Shown: positions 9,856-21,155 of the stretch, in pieces
How positions within the stretch are numbered: position 1 is the stretch's first letter
Layout of the letters: each line of letters opens with the position of its first letter
NCBI GenBank assembly: GCA_963691655.1
Contig: OY829329.1
Coordinates: 59,719,408 to 59,783,407 of the forward strand
Length of the DNA stretch: 64,000 nucleotides
Reading direction: 5' to 3'
From: Toxonevra muliebris
Lineage: Eukaryota > Arthropoda > Insecta > Diptera > Pallopteridae
The notes under the pieces: model-generated
What the model was told of the DNA's origin: nothing
What the model saw: only the letters and a program-made list of their open reading frames with translations
The model's database searches: none
Made by a program: the position numbers and the translations under genes

Positions 9856-10643
9856 GACGTTGCTCTAATGGCACGGTGGCCATATTAACAGTTTTTCCAA
9901 AAAAAAAAAACAGGCGACCATTTGCTTCGAAGTGCTTTGTGCGCGAACAACTTTTGTTGGATTTGGCTCACTTTGGAAGACTCTTACAGTCGATTGTTGT
10001 TTAGTTTCGGGCTCATATGCATATGTTTACAGATTCGTTACCTCTTACGATCTTATAGACGCGATTGTATTTTTTTAACATTTCTTTGCATCAATCGACA
10101 CAGTTTTTTTTTTTGGACGATTGTTAAATTATGCGGTATCCAATGTGAACAAATCTTTTTGGCGGCCAAATGTTCATGCAACATTAAGTGTATTCTAGTG
10201 GAACTAATGCCCAAGCAAGCCTCAATCACACGATAAGTCACATGCCGATCTTGCAATATCAGTTCACGCACAGCATCTATATTTTCTGGCACAACAACCG
10301 ATTTTGGACGACCTTCACGAAATTCGTCTTGGAGCGAACTACGACCACGATTGAATTCCGAAAACTAGCGAAACACGGTGGCTCGGGATGGTGCTTCATC
10401 ACCAAAAGTAGAAGAGAGTTGATCGGCTGATTGTTGTTGAGTTAATCCACGTCGAAAATCATAAAAAATCATTGGCCGAGATGAATTTTTCAAGTCACTG
10501 TAAACAACACAAATATCACTCGTATGACGTAGTACTGACGTTCCGAGTACGCTTATCATTAAAAACGTCAAAATTTACGATGCTGATGTCAGATTTGATA
10601 TATCTACACTGGTGTTGCCATATCTCAAGTAGCAACCCTCGTA

Positions 10644-12294
10644 TTTTGGCCATTCCTTTAGATTTTCTTGAATTTAAACATATTTTTTTAGAGAACGAAA
10701 AATCTAAATTTACGATTTCTGCATTCGTTAGTGTTCAGGGTCTAGGGGTCTGGTCTTCAGATCTAATTTTTGACTTGGTTTTGCGTTAGTTTTCATACAA
10801 AAAAAAAAAAGCAGACATCACTCAACCTGATTATGGGTTAATAGCTTTGCAAGGAAATTTTTTAAGGCTGCACTAGAGATTTTCAGAAACTTATTAATAC
10901 TTGCTCCTATACTAATGTCTCGACTCTGTTTAGAATGAAAAAATAAAATGAAGCCCTCAGAAAGCAATAGACGCCTTGCTTAATCAAGTTTCGGAAACAA
11001 AATCTCGTGTATGTGAATGTGTCCGTCTGTGAGTTTTTGACCTAAATAATGATTTTCAATATTTGGGTCGTCTGGGACCCTGGTAGGCCGCGAGACCAAC
11101 GGTTTCTGTATAAAGAAAAAGAAAAACCGGCACATATCATCTAAAGCACTCTGCCATGACTGATTTTTTAGGTTATTTCTAATCTTTTTCCAAATTTACT
11201 TGCTTTTTGGTAAAAACCATTCATATAAATACATTTGAATCGCATATTCGTATCAAATATCGCTGTTTCTAGCAAGCCACTTATTGTTGCTGATACTTTC
11301 GTTGCATTCATCTTTATGATGATATTACAAAGCAGCCCAAAAAAAAGTTACAATCTTGAGAAACGAACCCAGAAAAAAAGCGCGTCTTTTATTTTGAATG
11401 AATGCATTTGCAAGCGTTTTCCATTCATTAAATACCCCTCCCCCCCCCCCCCCCCACTAAATGTGCGTTTTTTCCTTCTTCTGTGTGCTTTCAAACGATG
11501 CGTGTCGCGTGTGTGCATGTCAAGTTGATGTGATGGCGCAATAAATGCCACAACCAAAGCTTAGATTTTCTGTGTGCATAAAATGAATAAAAACACTGAG
11601 GAAAGACAGAGAGAGGGGGATCAAAAAAAAGAGTAGTATAGTAAATTAATTTGGGGAGAATATGTTATTTTTTTCTAAGGTTATAGCTAAAGCTAACCCC
11701 TTTTTTTTTTTTTTTTGTTTCTTGTTTTTGGGCAACTCTTTTGCTAATGCCTTTTAATTTTGTTGCTGTTGTTTTTTTCTGCTTTTCAATTGCATTTTTC
11801 TTTCAAGTGTACTCGAGTGAATTCTGTATTCAAAATCACAATTTTTTTTTATTATGTTTTTCTTTTATATTAAAATGAAATTTAATAAAAACGAGAAACC
11901 AGAAACAAAAAAGGCAGCAAAAACAAACACATATAAGCAAAATACTGAAGTAATCATGTTGTGTGACAAAAGCATAAAGAAAATTGCTGGGTATGTTTTA
12001 TGAATAAAGCTAATTAGAAATGTTCGTTCTTTTAGTGCTTGCAGTGCGGTACGTGGAGTGAAAAGAAAGGCTGAGGTGATTATAAGACATTAAAAAGTAA
12101 TTTAAATATATATATATTCTTTTTTATATAAGATGTGATTAAAGTAGATATTTTCTTGCCAATGCAGCTATAAAGTAGCTGTTTTTTCTAAATAATACTG
12201 AAATTTGTTTGAAATTACATGAATGAAACTCTGAAGAATGCATCTTTTTTTTATATAAGCGCGCACATATGTTAAAAGTTGAGAAAATTATATA
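10644..12294. other. non-coding interval
   Basis: No gene supported. Contains a C-rich run at 11435-11455 (CCCCT then C16), whose complement could form a G-quadruplex, and several A/T homopolymers. ORFs spanning the C run are artefacts of it. Confidence 0.5.
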
Positions 12295-12302
12295 GTAGGT
12301 AT

Positions 12303-13364
12303 CAGGGCCGTAACCAGAAATTTTTTTCGGGGGGGGAGGAAGGGGTTTTCATTCGAAGAAAATATTCATAAATAATTTTTATCAAACTGATTTTTAAATA
12401 CAATAAATTAAATCGATGATACATTTGATGGACCCTATCTAGACTAAGAACAAAAGTAGATAAATGTCTTAAAACTTTAGGAAAAATTTTCTGATTTTTT
12501 TTTAATCTTAACCTCAAAAATATGGCCAAAAGCGACAAAAAATTCACTGAATAATCAAATTAAATTTTTTAATTTTTTAATGCATTTTTTTTATCGTGAA
12601 CTCATTGACTTCCCACTACTGATGATGTACCCAACCTCAAAAAAATTATCAAAAATAGTAGAGGCTCATTTTTTTCAAATGATGATCATTGGGAATTTGA
12701 GCCATTATCAATGATAAGGAACCTGGATGAGGTTGGCTTATATTCCCTAAGTTCGTGAAGTCACAGCATTGAAAGAGATCTTTCTAGTCGTGGTGCTCTG
12801 AGCAATAATGGCTTAAAAATTAGTTATATTTTAAGATTTGCTCCTAAAACTGCTAATAAGATGGAGTTTTTGCGAAAGAATTTTTCACGTTGAACACGAA
12901 TCTGAGTTTAAAAACTTCCCATCACGTTACGTTTTAGGATGAAAATGGGGTTCAAGCAAGTCTAATTTTACAAGGATCTGATAATTTTTTCTATTTTTTA
13001 TTAATTTTTAAACTTTTCAAACTGATTCAGGACGAAGCTTTTAATCAAAAACAGTTACTGACATAGAAAAACTATCAATGCAGGAGTGCTCAGTATCACC
13101 TTCTCTTTTTGAATCCGTAGTCAAACCTCATGTCGAAGAAAACAAATCGGATTTGATCGCATAGTGTAACTAAGATTACAAATTTAGTTTTTATATTTGA
13201 CTTTTGAGAAAAAAAAAAACCGATGGAAGTAAAAAATATCATTAAATAGATTTTATTTTGACTTTTTCCCCATTCATTGGCAATTAATCTCAAAAATTAG
13301 AATAAAGTTTTCACATTTCGGGGGGGTCAGAACCCCCAAAACCTCCCCCCTAAATACGGCCTTG
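12303..13364. mobile_element. non-autonomous hAT family H1, copy 1
   Basis: 1062 bp starting CAGGGCCGTAACCAG and ending TAAATACGGCCTTG, flanked by a perfect 8-bp duplication GTAGGTAT (12295-12302 and 13365-13372). The termini are inverted (CAGGGCCGTA against CAAGGCCGTA). Copies 2 and 3 share most of the interior but lack about 230 bp present here after the subterminal CATTCGAAGAAAAT. No transposase frame. A G-rich segment next to each end (GGGGGGGAGG and CCTCCCCCC) would let the ends pair over more than the formal inverted repeat. Confidence 0.93.
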
Positions 13365-13372
13365 GTAGGTAT

Positions 13373-16300
13373 AGATATACTTTAAAGATTTTGAAATATA
13401 TCGAGCATATATAACAAAATTTAACTTCACTTGAAAGTTCTCGGTGGTAATGATGCAGCTGCGCTGAAACATTATTTAATGGAAATCACAAGCCTATTCA
13501 ATTATTTTTTCAAGCTATGACAGGATTAGGAGATATTTTGAAAAATTTGAGGGTTTAATTTCGCCGCCTTTTTTAAAATTTGTTGATTCATTGCCAGCGA
13601 TCAAAATGCATGAGATTTTTATCGGTAATAGCGAAGGGGGGGGGGGGGGGGGGAGGGGGGGAAGTGGAGGCTTACACACCCGATAACACATATAGACAGT
13701 TAAGTCATATTTTTTATGGGAAATTCAAGGTCACGTTGGTGAGCTGATTGAAATCGATGAGTAAGTTTATCACTTTAAAGTTCTACAACTTAGAGGTCAG
13801 CGACAAAATTGTTCGTTCTTCAGTTAAACATTTTTTGTTTTTACATCAACCCACCACCCTCCTCTCTGAATCCCGCTTTTCGTAGGTGTTTTGATGTTCG
13901 ATCATCAGATGCCAAAGAAATTCTCGATTTCCTTATATAAAATTTCTTCAATATTTTCTCGAATATAAAATTTAGGCTCATTTGGAAAACTGTCATTCAT
14001 TAATTTAATACCTCGCTTCCTTCCTTCCTTTGGAAAACAAAATAAGAATTTACTAATTATAAAAATCGAAATTCAAAACATCTTTAAAATTTTCCATACC
14101 AAAATTTCGCCAACTGTTTAAAGATTAAATTTAACAAGATTACAAATTCTTATTTACAGACCCTAGGAACCCCTTCCACACCCCATACTCTTCCCGAAGA
14201 AATATTCGCTAAAAAAAAAAAACACATTTACAAAACGCAATCTAAATATAATCAACGAGTAGTCAAAATATCGACACAGTGATCAAATAATGAAAGAAAA
14301 GATGTGAGAATAAGCCTGAGAGTAAGATAAAGAGAGAGAGAGAGAGAGAGAAACCTATGTATGTAATAACGTAATGCAAAAGAATTTATACACGTTTACG
14401 CACAATAACAACAAAAACTACTTAACACAAAAAAGCTTTCGGAGCAAACAAAGCTTTTTCGTGCTAACCAAAAATATATAGGAATATCTGTTTGCTTTGC
14501 AAATGCCAAACTGAACGCAGCGCAACAAGCGAGCAAACAACAAATGCCGCTTCAGTATCAACCCACACGCACAATCGAATTTATTATAGATGTAGAGATA
14601 CTCGTATGTATGTATGTATGTCTGTATGTATGTGCATATGTACTATCAAACAATTGTGATCGTTATGTCTATGTACTTGCGTTCTTTCCCCTGTTTATCC
14701 CTTCAGTCTAGCGATTTAGTTGCTTACTCTCGCCTCCTAAAGTGCGTGCGTTTTTATCTGTAGCTATTTGAAATATAGCGAGCATGCGTATACGCAATTT
14801 GCGTTTGCGTTGCCATTAATGCGTTTGTAGTTGTGCGTATGAGCGAATGTTTAGTATATGCAGCCAATTTTTGCTGATATGTTGTTGTTGCTGGTTCGAT
14901 GTATGTAGCTGTAGCTGATAATTGTTGCTGCTAGTGTTGGAATATTTTTTGGCAGTAGCAGCAGTTTTTTGCTTTTGCTTTTTTTTTTTTGGATGTAGGT
15001 ATATATTTAATCGCATACATTCACAATGCATACAACGCACGCATACCAATACAATTTACGCACTTGTAAATAGAAAAAGTTTTATATAGTACATATGCGT
15101 CTCTAAGCATTTGATGATTTGTTGAATGCCCGCAACCTTGTATTTGCAGCAGTTGACGCTCTTGTTGTTGTGGTTGTTGTTGTCTGTAGACTATCAGCAA
15201 TAGTGCTGCGATTGCTGTTGCTGCCATTTTACTGCTGCTTTCAATTGAGTAGCTTATTTTTTTTTTTTTTTTTTCGTTCGCCTTTTCTATTTTTTGATAT
15301 TTTTTAATAAATTAGTGCGTGTGCGTTGGTTGATTTTTTGTTTCTTGATATTGTTATTGCTGCCAGTTTTAAAGCAGAATATTTTTGTTTTTTATGCTGA
15401 AGCTTTTTTTTTTATTATTTTAGTTTTTTTGTTAGACGACGGACACTGGCTGCGTAAAGTACACATTTTTAATTATGTTGTGCGAGCTCAAGGTTTTTTA
15501 ATTATTATTATTGTTGTTGTAATTGTTGCTTCTGCTGCTGTTTTTTTTGTGTGTTGTGTGTTGATAATATGAAAATGTTGTTGCTGTGCACGCACCGATG
15601 GTTCCGCTGTTATTATTTTGTATTGTATTGCCCCCCTGTGCCCTCGGTATGTCATTCGATTTTTACTAAAGCAACTCTACTGCTAGCTAAGGAGGCCAAT
15701 TTAATTGTAGGCTCAATAATTTTGATGCGCATTGCGTTGTTAAGCTTTTTTTTTTTCTCATTTAAGCAAATAAGTTTCTCTACATGTACTACAAATAAAT
15801 ATTTCCTACTGCCTCCTCCAAGTGGCTGACTGGCAGACACAATCTTTTCAAGATATACCAAGTCATATAAAATTACATTACATTGCGTTGGTTTACATAC
15901 AAGCATATGTATATATCTACATAAGTATTCACATATGTATGTGTGTACGTACAGTGAAGTGCTAAACTGTTTCACACTTCTCTTCTTGCTTAGGTATTTA
16001 TTTATGCATTTGCAATTGTGTGCGTTTTTTTTTTTTAAGCGGCTACTGCTAGTTTTTATGTTATTGCTGTTGTTGTTGTTATGGTGTGATGATGTGATAA
16101 CAAATTTTTCGGTTATTATTTTTAGTTTTGTAATTTTTGTTAATAAATATTTCTTTTATTTCTAGTTCTTGCTGCTTGCTTTTTTAGTATTTTGCTATCA
16201 GCGTTTGTGTTTTGTTTTCAATGGCAAATGTTCTGCTTTTGTTTTGTTGTAGCTGTGATGTAACAAACTTGAGCATGTGTATATTTTCTATTGTTTTTTT

Positions 16301-16736
16301 GTTTTTTAATATTTATGCTTTTAAAATATTTCAAAAGCTCTTCAGTTTTTAATTTTTTTATTGCTATTTTTTGTTTTTTTTTTTTTTTAAGAACGATTGA
16401 AATATAAAAATTTTGTAATAATCGTGCACAAAACCATAACAAAAGATACGGGGGGAGGACAAAAAAATAGAACGCGAAATGAACGGAGTGGATGAGGGAT
16501 GCGTCACTTGCGCTAATTAAGTAACTAATTTATGCTATATAAATGAAGTTTTGTTAAAATTGGGTAATTACTCGCAGAGATAGTGTCAATTAAACAAGTC
16601 AATCACAAAGAAAACTGCAACTATGGATAAAGTTCTTGACAAAGCAAGGGAAACCTCCTCAAAGCATTTTGGGAGATACATATTTCTTCCGTGTCTTACC
16701 GTGGTTTACAAGTGCCACAACATATTAATATAGGGG
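13373..16736. other. non-coding interval rich in microsatellites
   Basis: Contains a G17-A-G7 run (13636-13661), a GA run (14331-14352), TATG repeats (14605-14635), and many TTG/CTG triplet runs between 14880 and 15560 and again near 16060-16080. Open frames in this stretch are poly-Leu, Val and Phe products of those repeats. I see no exon with recognisable coding content. Confidence 0.5.
13636..13661 (+). repeat. G-rich run
   Basis: Seventeen or more G, one A, then seven G. It has G-quadruplex potential and is a likely site of sequencing length error. Confidence 0.9.
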
Positions 16737-16790
16737 AGAGATTCGTTAGAAGACGATCCCTGGCCGTGACGGCCTATTGCACGAATCTCT
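16737..16790. other. strong composite stem-loop
   Basis: Perfect 10-bp outer stem AGAGATTCGT / ACGAATCTCT enclosing 34 bases that contain a second hairpin, GGCCG-TGA-CGGCC (16762-16774). This is the most GC-rich structured segment in the surrounding several kilobases. I found no hammerhead core (CTGATGA plus GAAA), no tRNA boxes and no second copy in the window. Role unknown. Confidence 0.6.
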
Positions 16791-16854
16791 ATTTTTTCCA
16801 TTGTTTTATTCGCCCATTAAGAATGAGCGTGAATCAAAGTAGATAGATCAAGAA

Positions 16855-16946
16855 AGTAGCTTGAGAAAAAAATTGTCTTTGAACCTGGCTCAGGAACGGC
16901 TCAGCGACAAGGTGCCATATGGCACCGCTAGGCATAACTGAGTTAA
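16855..16946 (+). repeat. piggyBac-like terminal fragment, copy 1
   Basis: About 92 bases that recur reverse-complemented at 49275-49368. In both copies the similarity stops at TTAA (here 16943-16946), the target of piggyBac-type elements. Read outward-in, the second copy starts TTAA then CCCAGTAATGC, consistent with a CCC-type piggyBac end. It includes a perfect 16-base palindrome at 16911-16926. The opposite end was not found, so the assignment is an inference. Confidence 0.5.
16911..16926. repeat. perfect palindrome GGTGCCATATGGCACC
   Basis: A 16-base exact palindrome inside the piggyBac-like fragment; the copy at 49.3 kb has only a degenerate version. Confidence 0.95.
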
Positions 16947-17329
16947 GGTCCGCAGAAAGCAAGTGCCACGTAGGCTCAAACGACCATTGTTCTTCAACGC
17001 GAAAAGAGGCACTCTCCTTAGTTATGAACTTCAAATTCTTTTTTATGCCTCAAGCCTTTGCAAGCTTGTTTAGCTTTTTTTAAGAAATGTTTGCCAAGGA
17101 TTGCACAACTCATCCAAGAGAAGACACAATGTGCATTCGCTAATTAATGGATCTCATATTTTGGAGAAGATTGAATAAACACTTCCGGAAATCTAATCCC
17201 CAACTAGTCCACCATCGAGATGGGACAGCTCAGCCTAATATTGTGTTTATGTGGTATCAATAATTAAAATAAAATTTAAATAAAGTAAATAAATTACCAA
17301 AAATTAACACACTCTCCCTTAATTTCATA

Positions 17330-17700
17330 TTTTTTTATACGTGAAATCAAATGTGTAATTTTTACACATTAAATGTGTAATTTTTTACACGTCAAATGTG
17401 TAATTTTTACACATTAAATGTGTAAATTTTTTTCACATCAAATGTGTAATTTTTAAATATCAAATGTGAAATTTTTAAATATCAAATGTGTAATTTTTAC
17501 ACATCCAATAGAATGTGTAATTTTTTACACACCGAATGTGCACACTAGATGTGTAATTTTTTACACCTCAAATGTATAAATTTTACACATCAATTATGTA
17601 ACTTTTTCATTGGAAAATTTTTTCCCCCATTGGTAAATATTTATTTATTCGTGTTATTTGATTTTTTTACACATCAAATATGTAACTTTCATAGATTAAA
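17330..17700. repeat. tandem satellite built on ATGTGTAA and its complement
   Basis: About a dozen imperfect units of roughly 20-27 bases, each carrying AAATGTGTAATTTTTACACAT-like sequence of which AATGTGTAA and TTACACATT are complementary. Each unit can form a small hairpin. Units decay toward 17600-17700. Confidence 0.88.
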
Positions 17701-19132
17701 ATTTTTTTTTTTTTGAATAATGTTAAAGGATATTATTGAATATGTTTTTCTTCATCGTTCAGTAGCATTAATGAGTTTTTTAAGCACTGAAACCGCCTAC
17801 ACTTTTTCATAGCCAATGTTAGTTAAAATTAATAGCAAATCCCTCGGTGTAATGAATGAGGTTCTCAAATCATATATAGATCCAATACAGAATATTAGGA
17901 TGGATTGATAGGCAACTTGAAAAAACTAAATCAAACGGATTTTTTCATATACCGCATTAAGTTTCTGATATATGCCCAACAAATAGTCTACATCTAAAAT
18001 ATATATAGTAATTTCTTTTTAACCAATCCCCGGTTAATAGCGTTAATTTAAATGCAAGTTTATGACTTCATTATCTAATGAATGCAATTAATCCGGAAAT
18101 TTTAATCAATTTCAAACCAAGAGAACAAAGTTTTTGAAGCAAATAACTAGTGATTACTTGTTATACTTTATATAGCCGATTTGCTGGGGCCTTTCTTAAC
18201 TTTATACACACCTAAGGAAATGTATTTGCAATTCAACAAAAGCTCTTGATCAATCAATTTGTTGGTGACAATTGTAGCTTTTCAGTGATATTTATTTATT
18301 GATAGTTTTTTTCTTTTTTGCAATATTCAAATTGCTATAGCAGGGAGGAGGTGTTACGCGGTAAGACGGAGAGGTAGTAGACTAAGGTTAGTGTCACTTT
18401 TGTGCGCGTGCATAAATATTCTGCTTCGGTTTAGTATTACATAGTTTCCATTTTTAGATTTTGGTTTTTTCCTTGTTTCTCTTTCTATGCTTTTATATGT
18501 TGTCACACTTCAATGTATGCGTGTTGTCTAGTTATTACAATATATTGGAATTTGCACAAATAGAAACGCATTTTCTATGTATGTATTGTATATAAATAAA
18601 ATTTATTGAAGTGTATTAAAATTTATATATATGCATGAATTTTATAAATAGAGAGAGAGAAAGAGAGAGAGAAAGCTTTCAGCTCAAATTAATTGTTAGA
18701 CTCTCCCCAAATTTTCTTTTTCTTTGATGTGAAACCTACGGTAATGTAACATACGTACATATAAAGCGTTCAGAGTTATAGTGGATCAAGTTCATTCTTT
18801 TCTAAAACAGAGTTTATATAATTTCTTACACTCTAGATAGGTTCGAAATCAAATCAATCTCTAAAGGCGATTTTAATCACCAAGTGTTGCGCTCTCTTCT
18901 CGTTTTCTTTATAGAAATTTTTTTCGCTCTCCCCAATTAAGAGCGTAAAAAAGACACCGCATTCTCTTTTAGTACGATAACTATATTTGAATTTCTATAC
19001 CGCACAGTTTTTGCATGGAGCTGCCATATTGAAATTAAAGCATTTTGAGGCTGGAAATGAAAATTTTGGATAAAGAAATTTTTTTTTTATTTTTTTTATT
19101 TAAAGGGAAAACTATTAAAAAGAAATAGAAAG
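17701..19132. other. non-coding interval
   Basis: AT-rich; contains a GA run near 18648-18672. No gene, element end or RNA could be supported. Confidence 0.5.
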
Positions 19133-19135
19133 TTA

Positions 19136-19679
19136 TGGTATAAACACAACCAAAGCAGCCGGCCTCAGCTTCAACAACAAACATATAGAATTTTACGAAT
19201 TTGTATCGGAACAATGTCAGAGGCTTGCTGCCGCCTCAACGACGCTACACTAGATGCTATTCAAATTTTCTCAACTTCACAATGTTTTCTCTCTTGTAAG
19301 AGGGGAAACATTGCCATATTTTTCAAAAAAAGCTAAGTGCTGCCAAGTTTTAGTACGAAAATATAGATATTTTTTTCGAGTTTCCTTTTGGTTTCTTCAT
19401 TCTTTTGATGTTTTTGTACAAATAAACGATGTAAATAATTTTAATTTATACAACAATTTTTTCAAATTACAGAATATTGAAGTTTTTCTTTTATTTTTTG
19501 ATAATTGATGACTTAAAAAAAAAAAAAATTAGTTGTTGAAACAATAATCAAATCCAACTGCTTTTGTTTTGTTTTCCTTTTACATATTCTTGACGCTAGA
19601 GGTCGACGCTTTTATTGTGTTCATTCTCTCAGAAGAAGTAAGCGGTTAGAGGCCAGCTGCCTTGGTTGTGTTTATACCA
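19136..19679. mobile_element. Tourist/Harbinger-like MITE
   Basis: 544 bp with inverted ends of 31 bp (two mismatches) that begin TGGTATAAACACAACCAA, flanked by TTA on both sides (19133-19135 and 19680-19682). A 3-bp TTA duplication fits the PIF/Harbinger (Tourist) group. No transposase is present. The open frame at 19254-19508 has no recognisable similarity. Superfamily assignment is an inference from the duplication alone. Confidence 0.75.
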
Positions 19680-19682
19680 TTA

Positions 19683-21153
19683 ACCAAACGTAATGTACTG
19701 TGGCACACTCTTTTGGAGAGAGAATGACAAATCTGTCGTAACTATTTTTTAGCCCTATCTATGAGTTAAGTTCTGGGTGTGGATAAGGTCTTTGACATCC
19801 TTCTTCACGCTGTAAAGTTATTCGGTTTTATGTAGGTTCACCAAAGGAATTTTTTTTTATACATTTGTTTTTACAGACATTTTCACAGCAATAGGAGTTG
19901 AAAAAGCCCTTGTGGTCTGTCATCACACTATCTATTCGATTCTTAACTTGTCAAATAAATGTTTTTTGGTCTGCATATTTGTAGGTTCAGCATCTTATGA
20001 GGAATTCGTAATGTAATTTAATTTCATGCACAATTTCCTAGCAGCTCTAATTTAACTTCCCTTATATGGCAGACAACTACTTTTCAATTTTCAAAAAAAA
20101 AAAAAAAAAAAGGAAATCCCCTAAGAAAAATCTCCATAAATTAAATGAATTTCTGAAAAAAAAAAAAAAAAAATTACATGCAAGCGATGGAGAAGCACAT
20201 AAAATTTTATTTTTTCTATGTAATTTTTTACAAGCGCATTTAGTTTTTTTTTTTTTTTTTTTCATACATTTTTTTTTTGAGGTTACTTTGTACTCTACTG
20301 TGCGCATTTGTATGCTATGTTGACCTACTTTTGTTGTTGGAATGTATGTAATTTTTTCGGGTCTTCCGCATTTAATTAAATGCACATAACGACATACTTT
20401 TAGTGTAATTTAAGCGTTTGTATGTGAATATGAATGTGTTTGCATGTATCTAAGCGTGTGTATACACATTTAGTGCGTAGATACACACATATACTCGTTA
20501 GATATGTGCAAAGCTTGCAATAAACGCACTTGAAGTTTTTTTTTTTCGTTTTCGAAAAACGAAAACACAAAGCTATGAAATGACACTGTCGAAAAAAACT
20601 TTAGTTTAAATGTTGGGAATCGTATGCGTGTGTGTGTGTAGTGAAATCACGTGGCTCCGTTTTATTGCATTATTTCGTAGAATAGATAGAAATATTTATA
20701 TGAAAAAATAAAGAATTGTATGGTTTTTATTATGTAAATTCATTGGTATATTTGAGCGTGCACTGCCTATCTATAGTACAACTTTTTTTTGAAAATTTTT
20801 AATATGAATGAATTTTTACGCCTTCTCGCAATTCAGTTCTTTTTTTTAAGTTAGAACTATGTATATAGTTACTGCGTAATTTCAATATATAATAACTTTA
20901 AATAAGAAAGTAATGACGTAATAGTTTTATACAGAATTATTGAAGAGAAAATTTACATTTTCTTTTTTTCTAAAATTACTTAAAATTAGGATAAAACTTC
21001 CCAAAAATTTATTGCTAAATTTTAAATGTTCTGCACATCCCTACCCCAATAAAATATACCGGGGCTCATGTAATTAACAAATTTTTCATAGATATCAGTT
21101 TTTAATAATTCAAAATATCCCGATTAATTTACTTTTCTACTGTTTGAAGTATA
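19683..21153. other. non-coding interval with homopolymers
   Basis: Contains long A and T runs (20093-20111, 20156-20173, 20246-20262) and TG-rich microsatellite near 20628-20640. The apparent frames here are poly-Lys or poly-Phe products. No gene supported. Confidence 0.55.
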
Positions 21154-21155
21154 TA

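Larger units (their letters stand above)
8185..10472 (-). pseudogene. mariner transposase, interrupted and decayed
   Basis: Minus strand. N-terminal part (about 10053-10472): MIFYDFRRGLTQQQSADQL, then the first helix-turn-helix, and RHVTYRVIEACLGISSTRI, the second. The catalytic part continues to the insertion site at 9855 and resumes at 8586 with TVNSDWHTTICLPEVF, ILHRDNPSSH (second aspartate) and SSDLAPNDFFLFPHIK (third aspartate in PND). It ends with KCIDLYGEYFEKQ at 8187, the family's usual end. Several frameshifts and stops separate these blocks. Similar to the insect mariner group whose C-terminus reads DLAPNDFFLFP; the SETMAR-type annotation seen for such proteins comes from this transposase domain, and no SET domain is present here. 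Confidence 0.88.
8119..10641 (-). mobile_element. mariner element carrying a nested DD37E insertion
   Basis: Inverted ends beginning CGAGGGTTGCTACTT are flanked by TA on both sides (8117-8118 and 10642-10643). Without the insertion at 8587-9855 the element is about 1254 bp, close to the usual mariner length of about 1.3 kb. The transposase is on the minus strand and is interrupted in its central region. The DD37E element must have arrived after this mariner. Confidence 0.92.

Noticed and set aside
15119..16165. Several hydrophobic frames resembling membrane proteins
   Set aside because: Poly-Leu/Val/Phe strings arise from TTG, CTG and T-rich repeats; frames overlap each other in several phases.
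17330..17700. CRISPR-like repeat array
   Set aside because: Units are contiguous and degenerate without unique spacers, and the sequence is eukaryotic.
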